Assembly (NCBI RefSeq): GCF_026274175.1
Contig: NZ_JAPHNL010000273.1
Coordinates: forward strand, 1 to 43,902
Length of the DNA: 43,902 nucleotides
Origin: Streptomyces beihaiensis
Lineage (GTDB): Bacteria > Actinomycetota > Actinomycetes > Streptomycetales > Streptomycetaceae
Reading direction: 5' to 3'
A program made the translations under genes and the position numbers. Under the pieces are notes generated by a model that made no database searches, was not told where the DNA came from, and saw only the letters and a list, made by a program, of their open reading frames with translations. Numbering within the stretch: position 1 is the stretch's first letter; every line of letters starts with the position of its first letter. Below, piece by piece: positions 1 to 7,680 of this stretch.

Positions 1-350
1 GAGCGGCCACCACGGTCGCCGTCCCGACGGAAACCACCACGGTCGTTGTCACGGCGGAAACCACCACGGTCACGGTCGCGGTCCCGGTCCCGGTTGAAGC
101 CGCCCTCGCGGCGGTCGAAGGAGCGGCCACCACGGTCGTTGTCCCGGCGGTCGAACCCGCGGTCGCGGTCGCGGTCGCGGTTGAAGCCGCCACGGTCGTT
201 GTCGCGGCGGTCGTCGCGGCGCTCGAAGGAGCGGCCACCACGGTCGCCGTCCCGACGGAAACCACCACGGTCGTTGTCACGGCGGAAACCACCACGGTCA
301 CGGTCCCGGTCGCGGTCCCGGTCCCGGTTGAAGCCGCCCTCGCGGCGGTC
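1..350. repeat. Internal repeats encoding the helicase RGG/DRD tail
   Basis: The stretch from base 1 to about 116 recurs almost unchanged from base 229, a period of 228 bp (76 codons), so reading frame is kept. Within each long unit, shorter in-frame units encode GGFRRDNDR, GGFNRDRDR and GGRSFERR. The second long copy differs from the first mainly by an extra 6-bp step in the CGGTCC/CGGTCG run. This is seen directly; expansion or contraction by slippage or unequal crossover is the likely origin. Confidence 0.85.
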
Positions 351-1991
351 ACGGCGCTCGTAGTTGCCCCGGTCGTCCCGGCGCTGGCGCGGCTCACCCG
401 CCGACGGGCGGTCCGTGCTCTCGGCCCGCTCCTGGCTCCGCGGCGCCGCCTCGACGGCGGCCTGCTCGGCGGCGGCCTCCGCGGCGGCGGTGACCGCGGC
501 GGCCACGCCCTCCTCGTCCTCGCCCCGCTCACGCGCGGCACGGGCGACCAGGCGGTCGGCCTCTTCGCGCAGCTCGGCGGCGCGGCGCGTGGCCCGCTCC
601 AACTGCTTGGTCAGCTGGGTGACTTCACGCTCGGCCTGCTGCGCCGCGTTGCCGGCCGACTCGGCCTGCACCTCGGTCATGGACCGGGCTCCGGTGATCT
701 CGGCGACCTCCGGGTCGAACGCCGCACCGCCCTGGATGACGTGGCGCGTGGCGTCGACGCCCGCGTCCTCCATCAGGCGGAAGATCTGACGGCGCTGGTG
801 CGGCAGGGAGAGGGAGACGACGGTGCCGGTGCGGCCCGCGCGCGCCGTGCGGCCCGCACGGTGCAGGTAGTCCTTGTGGTCGCCCGCCGGGTCCACGTTC
901 AGGACCAGGTCGATGCCGTCGACGTGGATGCCGCGCGCGGCGACGTCGGTGGCGACGAGGACGTTGACGTAACCGTCCTTGAAGTCGGCGAGGGTGCGGG
1001 TGCGCGCGCCCTGCGTCATGCCGCCGTGCAGCGCGTCGGCCTTCGCACCGGCGTCGCGCAGCTGCTCGGCGACGCGGTCGGCGCCCAGCTGCGTACGGAC
1101 GAAGATGATGGTGCGGCCCTTGCGGGACGCGATGGCCGCGGTGACCGGCGCCTTGTCCTTCGGCTTCACGACGAGGATGTGGTGCGACATGGTCGTCACC
1201 GCGCCCTGGGCGGCGTCGACCTCGTGCGAGACCGGGTCGTTGAGGTAGCGGTCGACGAGCGTCTTGATCTCGTTCTCCATCGTGGCGGAGAACAGCATCC
1301 GCTGGCCGCCCGCCGGGACCTGGTCGAGCAGTTCCGTCACCTCGGGCAGGAAGCCCAGGTCGGACATCTGGTCGGCCTCGTCGAGGACCGCGACCTCGAC
1401 GTCCTCCAGGGAGCAGGCGCCGCGGTTGATGATGTCGCGCAGACGGCCCGGCGTGGCGACGAGGATGTCGACGCCGCGCTCCAGGGCGTAGATCTGGTTG
1501 CCCATCGACGTACCGCCGCAGACGACCTTCATCTTCAGGCCGACCTGGTCGCCGTACGGCTGGAGCGCGTCCGCGACCTGCATCGCCAGCTCACGGGTCG
1601 GGGTGAGGATGACGGCGCGCGGGCGGTGCTTGGCGGTGCGGCCACCGGCCAGGCGGGCCATCGTCGGCAGGCCGAACGAGAGCGTCTTGCCGGAGCCGGT
1701 ACGGCCGCGGCCCAGGATGTCCTTGCCGGCCAGGGCGTCCGGGATGGTCGCGGCCTGGATCGGGAACGGGGTCGTCACACCGTTCTGCGCGAGCTTGCGC
1801 ACGACGGGGTCGGGCAGGCCGAGGTCGGCGAAGGTGATGGTGGGCTCGGCCGTTTCAGCCATGTCGGCCGTTTCAGCCATGTCGGCGACGTCGGCCGTCA
1901 CGGCCGTTTCGGTCACCTCGGTCGCCTCGGTCTGCTCGGAGGCAGCCTGGTCGACATCGGAGATGGCCTGGTCAGCAGGGAAAATGGACAT
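1..1991 (-). CDS. DEAD-box ATP-dependent RNA helicase (3' end outside window)
   Basis: RNA helicase of the DEAD-box family, expected to unwind RNA duplexes in ribosome assembly or mRNA turnover. After a Glu/Thr/Ala-rich N-terminus of about 45 residues come the Q-motif region, the Walker A sequence GRTGSGKT, the PTRELAMQ motif, VLDEADQM (motif II), FSAT (motif III) and the C-terminal helicase lobe ending in HRAGRTARAGRTG. A predicted coiled coil follows (AEREVTQLTKQLERATRR), then a long basic tail of GGFNRDRD, GGFRRDND and GGRSFERR units that resembles RGG-type RNA-binding tails. The tail is still open at base 1, so the C-terminus is missing from the window. The ATG at 1991 is the first good start; its only upstream purine run (GGAAGG) is rather distant. 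The N-terminus holds a small tandem repeat (DMAETADMAE). The family call is firm; the specific cellular role is not known. Confidence 0.95.
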   Translation of the reverse strand, partial: MSIFPADQAISDVDQAASEQTEATEVTETAVTADVADMAETADMAETAEPTITFADLGLPDPVVRKLAQNGVTTPFPIQAATIPDALAGKDILGRGRTGSGKTLSFGLPTMARLAGGRTAKHRPRAVILTPTRELAMQVADALQPYGDQVGLKMKVVCGGTSMGNQIYALERGVDILVATPGRLRDIINRGACSLEDVEVAVLDEADQMSDLGFLPEVTELLDQVPAGGQRMLFSATMENEIKTLVDRYLNDPVSHEVDAAQGAVTTMSHHILVVKPKDKAPVTAAIASRKGRTIIFVRTQLGADRVAEQLRDAGAKADALHGGMTQGARTRTLADFKDGYVNVLVATDVAARGIHVDGIDLVLNVDPAGDHKDYLHRAGRTARAGRTGTVVSLSLPHQRRQIFRLMEDAGVDATRHVIQGGAAFDPEVAEITGARSMTEVQAESAGNAAQQAEREVTQLTKQLERATRRAAELREEADRLVARAARERGEDEEGVAAAVTAAAEAAAEQAAVEAAPRSQERAESTDRPSAGEPRQRRDDRGNYERRDRREGGFNRDRDRDRDRDRGGFRRDNDRGGFRRDGDRGGRSFERRDDRRDNDRGGFNRDRDRDRGFDRRDNDRGGRSFDRREGGFNRDRDRDRDRGGFRRDNDRGGFRRDGDRGGR

Positions 1992-2424
1992 GCGAAATGC
2001 GAAACCTTCCGGAGTCTCGGCACGCGCCCGTCAACTCCGTGTATTCGCAAACTCGCAAATCGACCGCCTCAATGCGGTCCAGCCACGGCAAGGGAGAGTA
2101 CGCGCCACACGGCACCCTCTTCAGCGGTGCCGGGCAAATGGGATCAAACGATCTACCACCATACGCACCCATCGCCCCTCAAGGCAAACCGACCCCGAAC
2201 GGGGCCCGGCACGGGGCCCGGCACGGCCACCCCGGAGGGGCGGAGAGTGCCCGAAGACTCCGACCGGACAGAGCCCGCGGAAGCCCGGGAAACACACTCC
2301 GGGTAAGCCCGGGGCGGAGGACCCTGAACAGCCCGATGCCCTGGCCGGCCCGATGCCCTGGCCGGACCCCTGAGCCCCCACACCCCGCCCCCCACCCGCA
2401 CAACCCCTGCGCCCCCCGCCACGC
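1992..2424. other. Intergenic leader of the helicase gene, no gene recognised
   Basis: No convincing gene was seen in these 433 bases. The part next to the helicase start (about 1992-2100) is less GC-rich than its surroundings and would form a long untranslated leader, as is known for several cold-inducible DEAD-box helicase genes; that link is inference. The far part contains a perfect tandem duplication of 17 bp (2332-2348 and 2349-2365) and two adjacent GGGGCCCGGCAC units near 2205-2230. Confidence 0.5.
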
Positions 2425-2985
2425 TCACCCCGCCGGCGCCCCGGCCTGCGGCTCCGGTTCCGGCTGCGCCGCCGACTGCGGGGCGAGCTTCTGCTCGTGC
2501 GCGGACGACGACGGCTCGGCGACCGTGGGCGACGGCGTGGGCGACGGCGTGGCGGGAGGCGGCGTCGCGGGCGCGCTCTGCGGCGGCGTGGACGGCGCCG
2601 TACTGCTCGGCGTCGGGTCGTCCGGGGTCGGCGACTGCCGGGCGCGCGAGGCCGACGGTGACGGCCCGGCCGCCTTCGCCCCGGTCGGCGAGGGCGATGC
2701 CGACGGCGTCGCCGACTCCGACGCCGACGGCGAGTCCCCCGGGCTCGCCGACTCGTGACCACGCGCCCCCGCTCCACGGCCCCCGCCGTCCGGCACCACG
2801 GCCGCCCCCTCCGGCGCCGCACCCCGGCCGTGCTCGGACACGGAGTGGCCGGGGGCGGGCGGCTTGCCGTCGTCGGCCACGCTCATACAACCGGCGGCCG
2901 CTGCGACGGCGACCGTGGTCACGGCCACGCCGCCCAGTCGGCCGCCCAAGCGAAGGGCACGAAGCGGTACGGACAACTGGCGCAC
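2425..2985 (-). CDS. Putative lipoprotein with Pro/Ser/Thr-rich body
   Basis: A 186-residue secreted protein. A short basic N-terminus and a hydrophobic stretch (VAVTTVAVAAAAG) end at a lipobox-like AAGC with Cys33 as the candidate lipidated residue. The mature part is low-complexity (PSPT, SPSASES, TPPQSAPATPP), suggesting an extended, cell-wall-spanning or glycosylated domain with no recognisable enzyme fold. The GTG start at 2985 was chosen because GGAGG lies nine bases upstream; longer in-frame starts up to 3051 would run toward the divergent metallopeptidase gene. It is transcribed away from that gene. Function unknown. The coding call is supported by the signal sequence and strong codon bias rather than by family recognition. 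Confidence 0.7.
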   Translation of the reverse strand: MRQLSVPLRALRLGGRLGGVAVTTVAVAAAAGCMSVADDGKPPAPGHSVSEHGRGAAPEGAAVVPDGGGRGAGARGHESASPGDSPSASESATPSASPSPTGAKAAGPSPSASRARQSPTPDDPTPSSTAPSTPPQSAPATPPPATPSPTPSPTVAEPSSSAHEQKLAPQSAAQPEPEPQAGAPAG

Positions 2986-3068
2986 GGGCGAGCACCTCCG
3001 GGCACGTGACAGGGTCACCGTCTCCAACTCCCGCGCACCACGGGAGGACACGCACGGCGCGCTCCCCC

Positions 3069-3083
3069 GACAATGGCGGTGTG
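3069..3083 (+). promoter_or_regulatory. Candidate -10 element for a leaderless metallopeptidase mRNA
   Basis: GACAAT at 3069-3074 lies six bases before the GTG start at 3081 and there is no Shine-Dalgarno sequence between them, the geometry expected of a leaderless transcript. No good -35 box is visible. Confidence 0.3.
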
Positions 3084-3431
3084 CTGGAGATGACGCGCGA
3101 GACCTTCGAAGAGCTGGTGAGCGACGCCCTCGACCGGATCCCGCCCGAACTGACCCGGGTCATGGACAACGTGGCCGTCTTCGTGGAGGACGAGCCGCCG
3201 GCCCAGGGCCCCGAACTCCTCGGCCTCTACGAAGGCACGCCCCTCACCGAGCGCGGCGAGTGGTACGCCGGTGTCCTGCCCGACCGCATCACCGTCTACA
3301 TGGGCCCCACGCTCCGCCACTGCCAGAGCCCGGACGACGTCGTCCACGAGGTGGCCGTCACGGTCGTCCACGAGGTGGCCCACCACTTCGGCATCGAGGA
3401 CGCCCGCCTCCACGAACTGGGCTGGGGCTGA
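3081..3431 (+). CDS. Zincin-like metallopeptidase family protein
   Basis: A small (116-residue) protein of the actinobacterial minimal-gluzincin type, often annotated as metallopeptidase family protein. The signature is the zinc motif HEVAHHFGI near residues 98-106, where HExxH supplies two ligands and the catalytic glutamate; the downstream acidic residues (IEDARLHELG) are typical of the family and could supply the third ligand. No signal peptide or membrane segment is visible, so it is probably cytoplasmic. Length agrees with relatives. The start was taken at GTG 3081; an in-frame ATG at 3090 is the alternative. It is divergent from the lipoprotein gene. Substrate unknown. Confidence 0.88.
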   Translation: MLEMTRETFEELVSDALDRIPPELTRVMDNVAVFVEDEPPAQGPELLGLYEGTPLTERGEWYAGVLPDRITVYMGPTLRHCQSPDDVVHEVAVTVVHEVAHHFGIEDARLHELGWG

Positions 3432-3545
3432 GGCCGAGACCAAGGCCAAGACCGAGAGCGGCCCCGAGGCCGAGACCACGCCCAAGACCGAGACCAGGCC
3501 CAAGACCAAGACCGAGACCACGCCCAAGACCAAGACCGGGGCGAA
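3428..3545. repeat. Degenerate 6/12-bp tandem repeat after the metallopeptidase stop
   Basis: Immediately after the stop codon the sequence is built of repeats close to AAGACCAAGACC, GAGGCCGAGACC and AAGACCGAGACC up to about 3545. The repeat is open in one plus frame (it would encode Lys/Thr/Glu-rich KTKTETTPK-like sequence), but that frame is not the one used by the metallopeptidase. Seen directly; no function is claimed. Confidence 0.75.
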
Positions 3546-3653
3546 AGCCGAGCTGGGGCGAGACCGGAGCGAAGGCCGCACCATCACGTCACGCCCCTGC
3601 CTCTCTCCCCTCCTCGCCGCATATCCACCACCATTGACGGGCATACGCGCCCA

Positions 3654-5303
3654 ATGGCCCGCCCACCCGCCGCCATACGCCGAGTCGCCCACCGCCTACG
3701 GGGCATACGCATCGCCCCGCCCGCCTTCCTGCCCGGCCGCCGACGGCCGCCGGGCCCCGGCCCCGCCCTGGAACTCGCGCGCACGTCCCGCTCCCACCCC
3801 TGGGCCCGCGCCCTCGCCCTCGTCGCCGTCGTCCTGCTCGGCGCCTGGCTCGGGCTGCTGGTCGTCGGCAGCGTGCGCGCGCCCGTCGGACCGATGGACA
3901 CCCGGATGACGCTGCGCCCCTCCCTCACCGGCGGCACGAAGATCAACGTGTCGCCGCTCGGCGCCCTCGCACTCGACTCCCACACCGGCCCGCTCCGCCT
4001 CGACGTCGACGTGGACCGCCTCGACCCGGTCCGCTCCCAGGAACTGGTCGCCCACCCCGAACGCATCTCCGGCCTGCAGACCGAGATCACCCACGACGTC
4101 GAGCACGGCACCCTCGACCTGGCCGTCCGCTCCTGCGTGGCCGTCGTCTCCGGCGCCACCGCCCTCGGCCTGGTCGTCTACCGGCGTCCCCGCCGCGCCC
4201 TCGCCGCGGGCGGACTCGCCCTCACCCTGCTCATCGCCTCGGGCGCCACCGCGTACGCGACCTGGAACCCGAAGTCCGTCCTGGAACCGAAGTACTCGGG
4301 ACTGCTCACCTCGGCTCCCGCGGTCGTCGGCAGCGCGCGCTCCATCGTCACCGAGTTCGACGTCTACCAGCAGGAACTGGCTCGCCTGGTCACCAACGTC
4401 ACCAAGCTCTACGACGTGACCTCCACGCTCCCCGCGTACCGCCCGGACCCGTCCACCATCCGCGTCCTGCACGTCTCCGACATCCACCTCAACCCGGCGG
4501 CATGGAAGATCATCGAATCGCTCGTCGCGCAGTACAAGATCTCCGTCGTCGTCGACACCGGCGACACGATGGACCACGGCTCGGCCGCCGAGAACCGCTT
4601 CCTCGACCCGATCAAGGACCTGGGCGCACCCTACGTATGGGTCCGCGGCAACCACGACTCGAAGAACGCCACGCAGAAGTACCTCACCTCACGTACGGCC
4701 TCCGGCAAACGCTTCCCGAACGTCCACGTCCTCGACAACGGCGCCGCCGCCACCGTCGCGGGCCTGCGCTTCGCGGGGATCGGCGACCCCCAGTTCACCC
4801 CGGACCGCTCGGTCAAGGCGGAGGGCGACCCGGCCGAACGCCTGGCGGGCACCCGGCTGGCCTCGGCCGTCACCGCCCAGCGCGCCGCGGGCACCCCGGT
4901 CGACATCGCCCTCACCCACAACCCGGTCGCGGCCCGTGAGACGGACGGCACGGTGCCACTGGTCCTGGCGGGCCACATCCACCACGAGCGGATGGAGGTG
5001 CTCCCCCGGGGGACCCGCCTGCGGATCGAGGGCTCGACGGGCGGCAGCGGCCTGCGCGCGGTCGACGACAAGAACCCCGACCCCGTCGAGGCGTCGGTCC
5101 TCTACCTGGACCGTTCGACCAAGCGGCTCCAGGCCTGGGACGAGATCCACCTGGGCGGCCTCGGACTGACCACGGCCGAGGTCAGCCGCCATCTCCCCAA
5201 GGAGAACCAGCCCGGCGCGACCCCGTCCCCAAGCCTGCCCCCACTCCCTTCCCATTCGCCTTCCCAGCCGTCTTCCTCGCCCCCGCCCACGAGCCGCCAC
5301 TAA
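3654..5303 (+). CDS. Membrane-anchored metallophosphoesterase
   Basis: A 549-residue calcineurin-like phosphoesterase fused to an N-terminal membrane part. Hydrophobic segments lie at about residues 52-73, 155-178 and 186-206. The enzyme domain begins near residue 265 and carries the ordered metal-binding motifs of the superfamily: HVSDIHL (about 272), DTGD (about 301), GNHD (about 331), THNP and GHIHH (about 440). A Pro/Ser-rich tail follows. The active site is expected to hold two metal ions and to hydrolyse a phosphomono- or diester; topology suggests it faces outside, but this is inference. The ATG at 3654 has no clear Shine-Dalgarno sequence, so the exact start is uncertain. It is followed directly by the tRNA cluster. 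Confidence 0.9.
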   Translation: MARPPAAIRRVAHRLRGIRIAPPAFLPGRRRPPGPGPALELARTSRSHPWARALALVAVVLLGAWLGLLVVGSVRAPVGPMDTRMTLRPSLTGGTKINVSPLGALALDSHTGPLRLDVDVDRLDPVRSQELVAHPERISGLQTEITHDVEHGTLDLAVRSCVAVVSGATALGLVVYRRPRRALAAGGLALTLLIASGATAYATWNPKSVLEPKYSGLLTSAPAVVGSARSIVTEFDVYQQELARLVTNVTKLYDVTSTLPAYRPDPSTIRVLHVSDIHLNPAAWKIIESLVAQYKISVVVDTGDTMDHGSAAENRFLDPIKDLGAPYVWVRGNHDSKNATQKYLTSRTASGKRFPNVHVLDNGAAATVAGLRFAGIGDPQFTPDRSVKAEGDPAERLAGTRLASAVTAQRAAGTPVDIALTHNPVAARETDGTVPLVLAGHIHHERMEVLPRGTRLRIEGSTGGSGLRAVDDKNPDPVEASVLYLDRSTKRLQAWDEIHLGGLGLTTAEVSRHLPKENQPGATPSPSLPPLPSHSPSQPSSSPPPTSRH

Positions 5304-5309
5304 ACCGTT

Positions 5310-5339
5310 TTGGCGATACCTCCCCGCATCCCATATGCT
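5310..5339 (+). promoter_or_regulatory. Probable promoter of the tRNA-Glu/Asp/Phe cluster
   Basis: TTGGCG at 5310-5315 and TATGCT at 5334-5339 are separated by 18 bp and lie about 45 bases upstream of tRNA-Glu, matching a housekeeping sigma-HrdB-type promoter in spacing and sequence. Confidence 0.5.
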
Positions 5340-5383
5340 TCTCACGTCCCCGACGCGCTGAGAAGCGCCCAGGCGGGCCGATA

Positions 5384-5456
5384 GCCCTCATCGTCTAGCG
5401 GCCTAGGACGCCGCCCTTTCAAGGCGGTAGCACGGGTTCGAATCCCGTTGGGGGCA
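5384..5456 (+). tRNA. tRNA-Glu (anticodon TTC)
   Basis: A 73-nt cloverleaf: acceptor GCCCTCA pairs with TGGGGGC with one G-T pair, the anticodon stem is CCGCC/GGCGG with loop CTTTCAA, and the T-arm contains GGTTCGAATCC. The discriminator base is A. No CCA is encoded; CG follows. First gene of a three-tRNA cluster. Confidence 0.95.
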
Positions 5457-5471
5457 CGCGTTGAAAAGCTT

Positions 5472-5546
5472 GGTCCTGTGGAGCAGTTTGGAGTGCTCGC
5501 CACCCTGTCAAGGTGGAGGCCGCGGGTTCAAATCCCGTCAGGACCG
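5472..5546 (+). tRNA. tRNA-Asp (anticodon GTC), copy 1
   Basis: A 75-nt cloverleaf: acceptor GGTCCTG/CAGGACC, anticodon stem CCACC/GGTGG with loop CTGTCAA, T-arm GGTTCAAATCC, discriminator G. Identical over the whole gene to the copy at 14362-14436. Confidence 0.95.
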
Positions 5547-5550
5547 CTTG

Positions 5551-5570
5551 CAGTCCACTTCGGTGGACTG
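5551..5570 (+). other. Short hairpin with TTCG tetraloop between tRNA genes
   Basis: CAGTCCAC and GTGGACTG form a perfect 8-bp stem closed by a C(TTCG)G-type tetraloop, three bases before tRNA-Phe. There is no T-run, so RNA processing or attenuation is more likely than termination. Confidence 0.6.
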
Positions 5571-5573
5571 CGT

Positions 5574-5650
5574 GGCTGGGTAGCTCAGTTGGTACGAGCG
5601 ATCGCCTGAAAAGCGATAGGTCGCCGGTTCGATCCCGGCCCCAGCCACCA
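5574..5650 (+). tRNA. tRNA-Phe (anticodon GAA)
   Basis: Acceptor GGCTGGG pairs with CCCAGCC, the anticodon stem is ATCGC/GCGAT with loop CTGAAAA, and the T-arm contains GGTTCGATCCC. The discriminator is A and CCA is encoded (5648-5650). Last tRNA of the cluster, followed by a strong terminator. Confidence 0.95.
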
Positions 5651-5656
5651 CAAGGA

Positions 5657-5690
5657 AGAGCCCCGGACGGTCTGCCGCCGGGGCTCTTTC
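5657..5690 (+). terminator. Intrinsic terminator of the tRNA cluster
   Basis: AGAGCCCCGG and CCGGGGCTCT form a 10-bp stem just after tRNA-Phe, followed by a short T-run (CTCTTTC). Confidence 0.8.
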
Positions 5691-5918
5691 GCGTACTCCA
5701 GCCCACCGAGCCGCGCCGCGACGGAGGCGTCGGCGAGGTGGTTCCACACCGTTTCGCATCGGGGCCTGCCGCGCAGGCCGAAGCCGCGCGGTCCCCACGA
5801 CTGGCCCCCCCGGACACGGCCGGATCGAGCACCACCCGGACCGCAGGCCACGCGCGCCGGCCTGTTTGTCCTGGACGAGGGGGGACACCGGGGCCGGGAG
5901 AACGGGCCGGTACCGCAC

Positions 5919-5958
5919 AGCCCTACGGCCCGTGGCGGTGACCACGGGCCGTAGGGCT
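5919..5958. terminator. Perfect 17-bp inverted repeat, likely terminator for the rhomboid-like gene
   Basis: A perfect 17-bp stem (5919-5935 with 5942-5958) encloses a 6-base loop CGGTGA. It lies 15 bases beyond the stop codon of the minus-strand rhomboid-like gene. There is no long T-run on either side, which is usual for Streptomyces terminators. Confidence 0.7.
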
Positions 5959-5972
5959 GACGGGGGAAGCTG

Positions 5973-6581
5973 TCAGACGCGGCGTCGGCGGCGTCTGAGG
6001 AGCGCCGCGCCGATGCCCGCGCCGACGAAGGTCGGCAGACCGTGCACGTCACGGAAGACGGTGTCGACGACGGCGCCCGCGAGCACCGCGCCGCCCCAGA
6101 TCCGGACCCGGTTGAGCAGCGGGGCGGGCCAGCCGCGCTCGCCCGCCGCGAGGAACAGCCAGGCGACCAGGGCCCCGGCGAGACCGAGGTCGGCCACCGA
6201 GTTCCCGGCGCCGTGCGGCTGCCACAGGTAGCCGAGCGCCTCACCGACCGCCCCCGGCACGAGGTACAGCGCGAGCATCGCGCGCGAACCGAAGATCCGC
6301 TCGACCGGAACGCCGAGCGCGGCGATCGCCGGGACCGTGACGGCCGCCTGCCACGGCGGCGACTGCACGAGCAGCGGCGAGAGCGCCCGCCACCACTCGC
6401 CGCCGGCGAGCGCGTCCGGATCCCGGCGCAGCGCGTCGAGCACTCCGGGAAAGGCGAACTGCGCGGCGGTCGTCGCGCCCGTGACCAGGAGCACGGCGGC
6501 CGTCGCGACCGGCACCCGCCGCCCCGTTCGTGCGGCTGCCGTGGTCGGCGCAACCGATGTCTGCCGCTTGTCTGTCTCCAT
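5973..6581 (-). CDS. Rhomboid-family intramembrane protein
   Basis: A 202-residue polytopic membrane protein with the layout of rhomboid serine proteases. After a basic N-terminus it has about five to six hydrophobic segments, a first loop with the WR motif (GGEWWRALSP, residues 60-69), a GNSVADLG segment with candidate nucleophile Ser128 and a last helix with candidate His180 (DVHGLPTFVGAG). Rhomboids cleave membrane-embedded helices. The Ser is not followed by the most common GxSG context, so an inactive family member remains possible. The ATG at 6581 has an AGGAG ten bases upstream. It stands alone between the tRNA cluster and decayed genes; substrate unknown. Confidence 0.72.
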   Translation of the reverse strand: METDKRQTSVAPTTAAARTGRRVPVATAAVLLVTGATTAAQFAFPGVLDALRRDPDALAGGEWWRALSPLLVQSPPWQAAVTVPAIAALGVPVERIFGSRAMLALYLVPGAVGEALGYLWQPHGAGNSVADLGLAGALVAWLFLAAGERGWPAPLLNRVRIWGGAVLAGAVVDTVFRDVHGLPTFVGAGIGAALLRRRRRRV

Positions 6582-6702
6582 CTGCGACGTACTCCTGTTC
6601 CCGTCTGGGTCGGCCCGGCCCGGCGGCCGGGCGGTGCCCCGTCCTCGTGACTATGCTGCACGCCCACCTCGGGGTCGGTGGATCCGAACTCGAACAGCCT
6701 GC

Positions 6703-7293
6703 TCACGAGGGGCCGGACCGGCCCGCGACCTGCACACGCAGCGGAAGGCCGGGACGGGCGGTCAGCTCGGTCCCGGTCAGCCCGGCGGCGGCCGGCATCG
6801 CGCCGTACGCCTCGGTCGAGTGCAGCTCGCCGCCCGCCGTCCAGGACAGCAACAGCAGGCCGAGCAGGTGGGCGTGCGGCTCCTGCGCGGGCGACTGGTC
6901 GCCGGTGGTGAAACCGACCGTGACCGGGCGCCCGTCCGGCTTGAGCGCCCCGGCGAGGCGGCGCACCAGTTCGGCGGCGCGGTCCGGGGCGAAGTGGAAG
7001 AGCAGGTTGCCGACCACGATCAGGTCGTACGGACCGTCGAGCGGCACGTCGAAGGCGTCGCAGGGCAGCAGCCGCACCCGGTCGCGCACCCCGAGCCGTT
7101 CGGCGTTGGCCTCGGCGACGGCGAGGACGCTGGACCAGTCCTGCGCGTCGACCCGGGCCGCCGGGTGCCGCTCGGCGAGGATGCAGCCGGTGAGCCCATG
7201 ACCGCAGCCCACGTCGAGCACCTTCAGTTCGGGGCGCCGGGCCGACCAGGGCTCGATGACGTCGGCACCCCGGGTGCCGGTGCGGTACGTGCC
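6703..7293 (-). pseudogene. SAM-dependent methyltransferase remnant, N-terminus lost
   Basis: The readable frame starts directly after an in-frame stop (7294-7296) and encodes a class I SAM-binding domain: VLDVGCGHG (motif I, glycine-rich loop), an acidic VDAQDW segment ending the second strand, PYDLIVVGNLLFHF and a C-terminal VTVGF strand. The coding signature continues upstream of the first possible start (GTG 7221), with in-frame RPELK immediately before motif I and about 25 sensible codons in all, so the original N-terminus was longer and is gone. An alternative is that a short functional protein of 172 residues is still made from GTG 7221. Its neighbours, a thioesterase and an aldo/keto reductase, fit a natural-product tailoring methyltransferase, which is inference. 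Confidence 0.65.
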
Positions 7294-7352
7294 CTACAAC
7301 GGGCCCGGCGCGCCGCCGGACCCGCGCCTGGCGCCGTCGCAGCGGGCGTCGG

Positions 7353-7560
7353 CAGCTCCAGCTCTTCCCCAGCGTGCAGGCTCACGGCAACGTCACCAAG
7401 GTGCACGGCGGCTCGGACGTGGAGGAGTACATCGAGTACTTCGCCGAGGACGCGCGGGCGCGGGACGAGGGCCCGATACTCACCGACAGCCTCCAGTCCG
7501 AACAAGGCCCCTGGTTTCCGCACAAGAGCAACCGCGACATGGCCCCGATGGGCCCGGTCC
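7353..7560 (+). pseudogene. Unidentified gene remnant
   Basis: A plus-strand frame here reads like real protein ([16 protein letters not shown], then [16 protein letters not shown]) with strong G/C-ended codons from about 7353 to 7495, after which codon bias fades. No good start is visible and the upstream part abuts the broken end of the methyltransferase on the other strand. I do not recognise the family. I read it as an internal or terminal piece of a gene left by a deletion; a short expressed ORF starting at GTG 7374 is the alternative. Confidence 0.4.
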
Positions 7561-7680
7561 GGACACCCGGCGCGTCGCCGGCATCCGGCGTCCCGCGCTC
7601 TCCGCCCGCCTACCGCCTACCCTCGCCGCAGGACCTCATAGGCCGGGCCGGACAGCGCCCGGCCCGGCTTCACGCCCGCG

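Noticed and set aside
741-2306. Long plus-strand open frames opposite the DEAD-box helicase
   Set aside because: They are antisense to a clear helicase, are Arg/Asp/Val-rich without any family signature, and arise from the high GC content.
5691-5918. Integrase or attachment-site remnant beside tRNA-Phe
   Set aside because: No recombinase sequence and no duplicated tRNA 3' end were found next to this tRNA; integration there is not supported.
7224-7523. 99-codon minus-strand ORF upstream of the methyltransferase remnant
   Set aside because: It is antisense to the plus-strand fragment with better codon bias, is in another frame from the methyltransferase and has no recognisable sequence.
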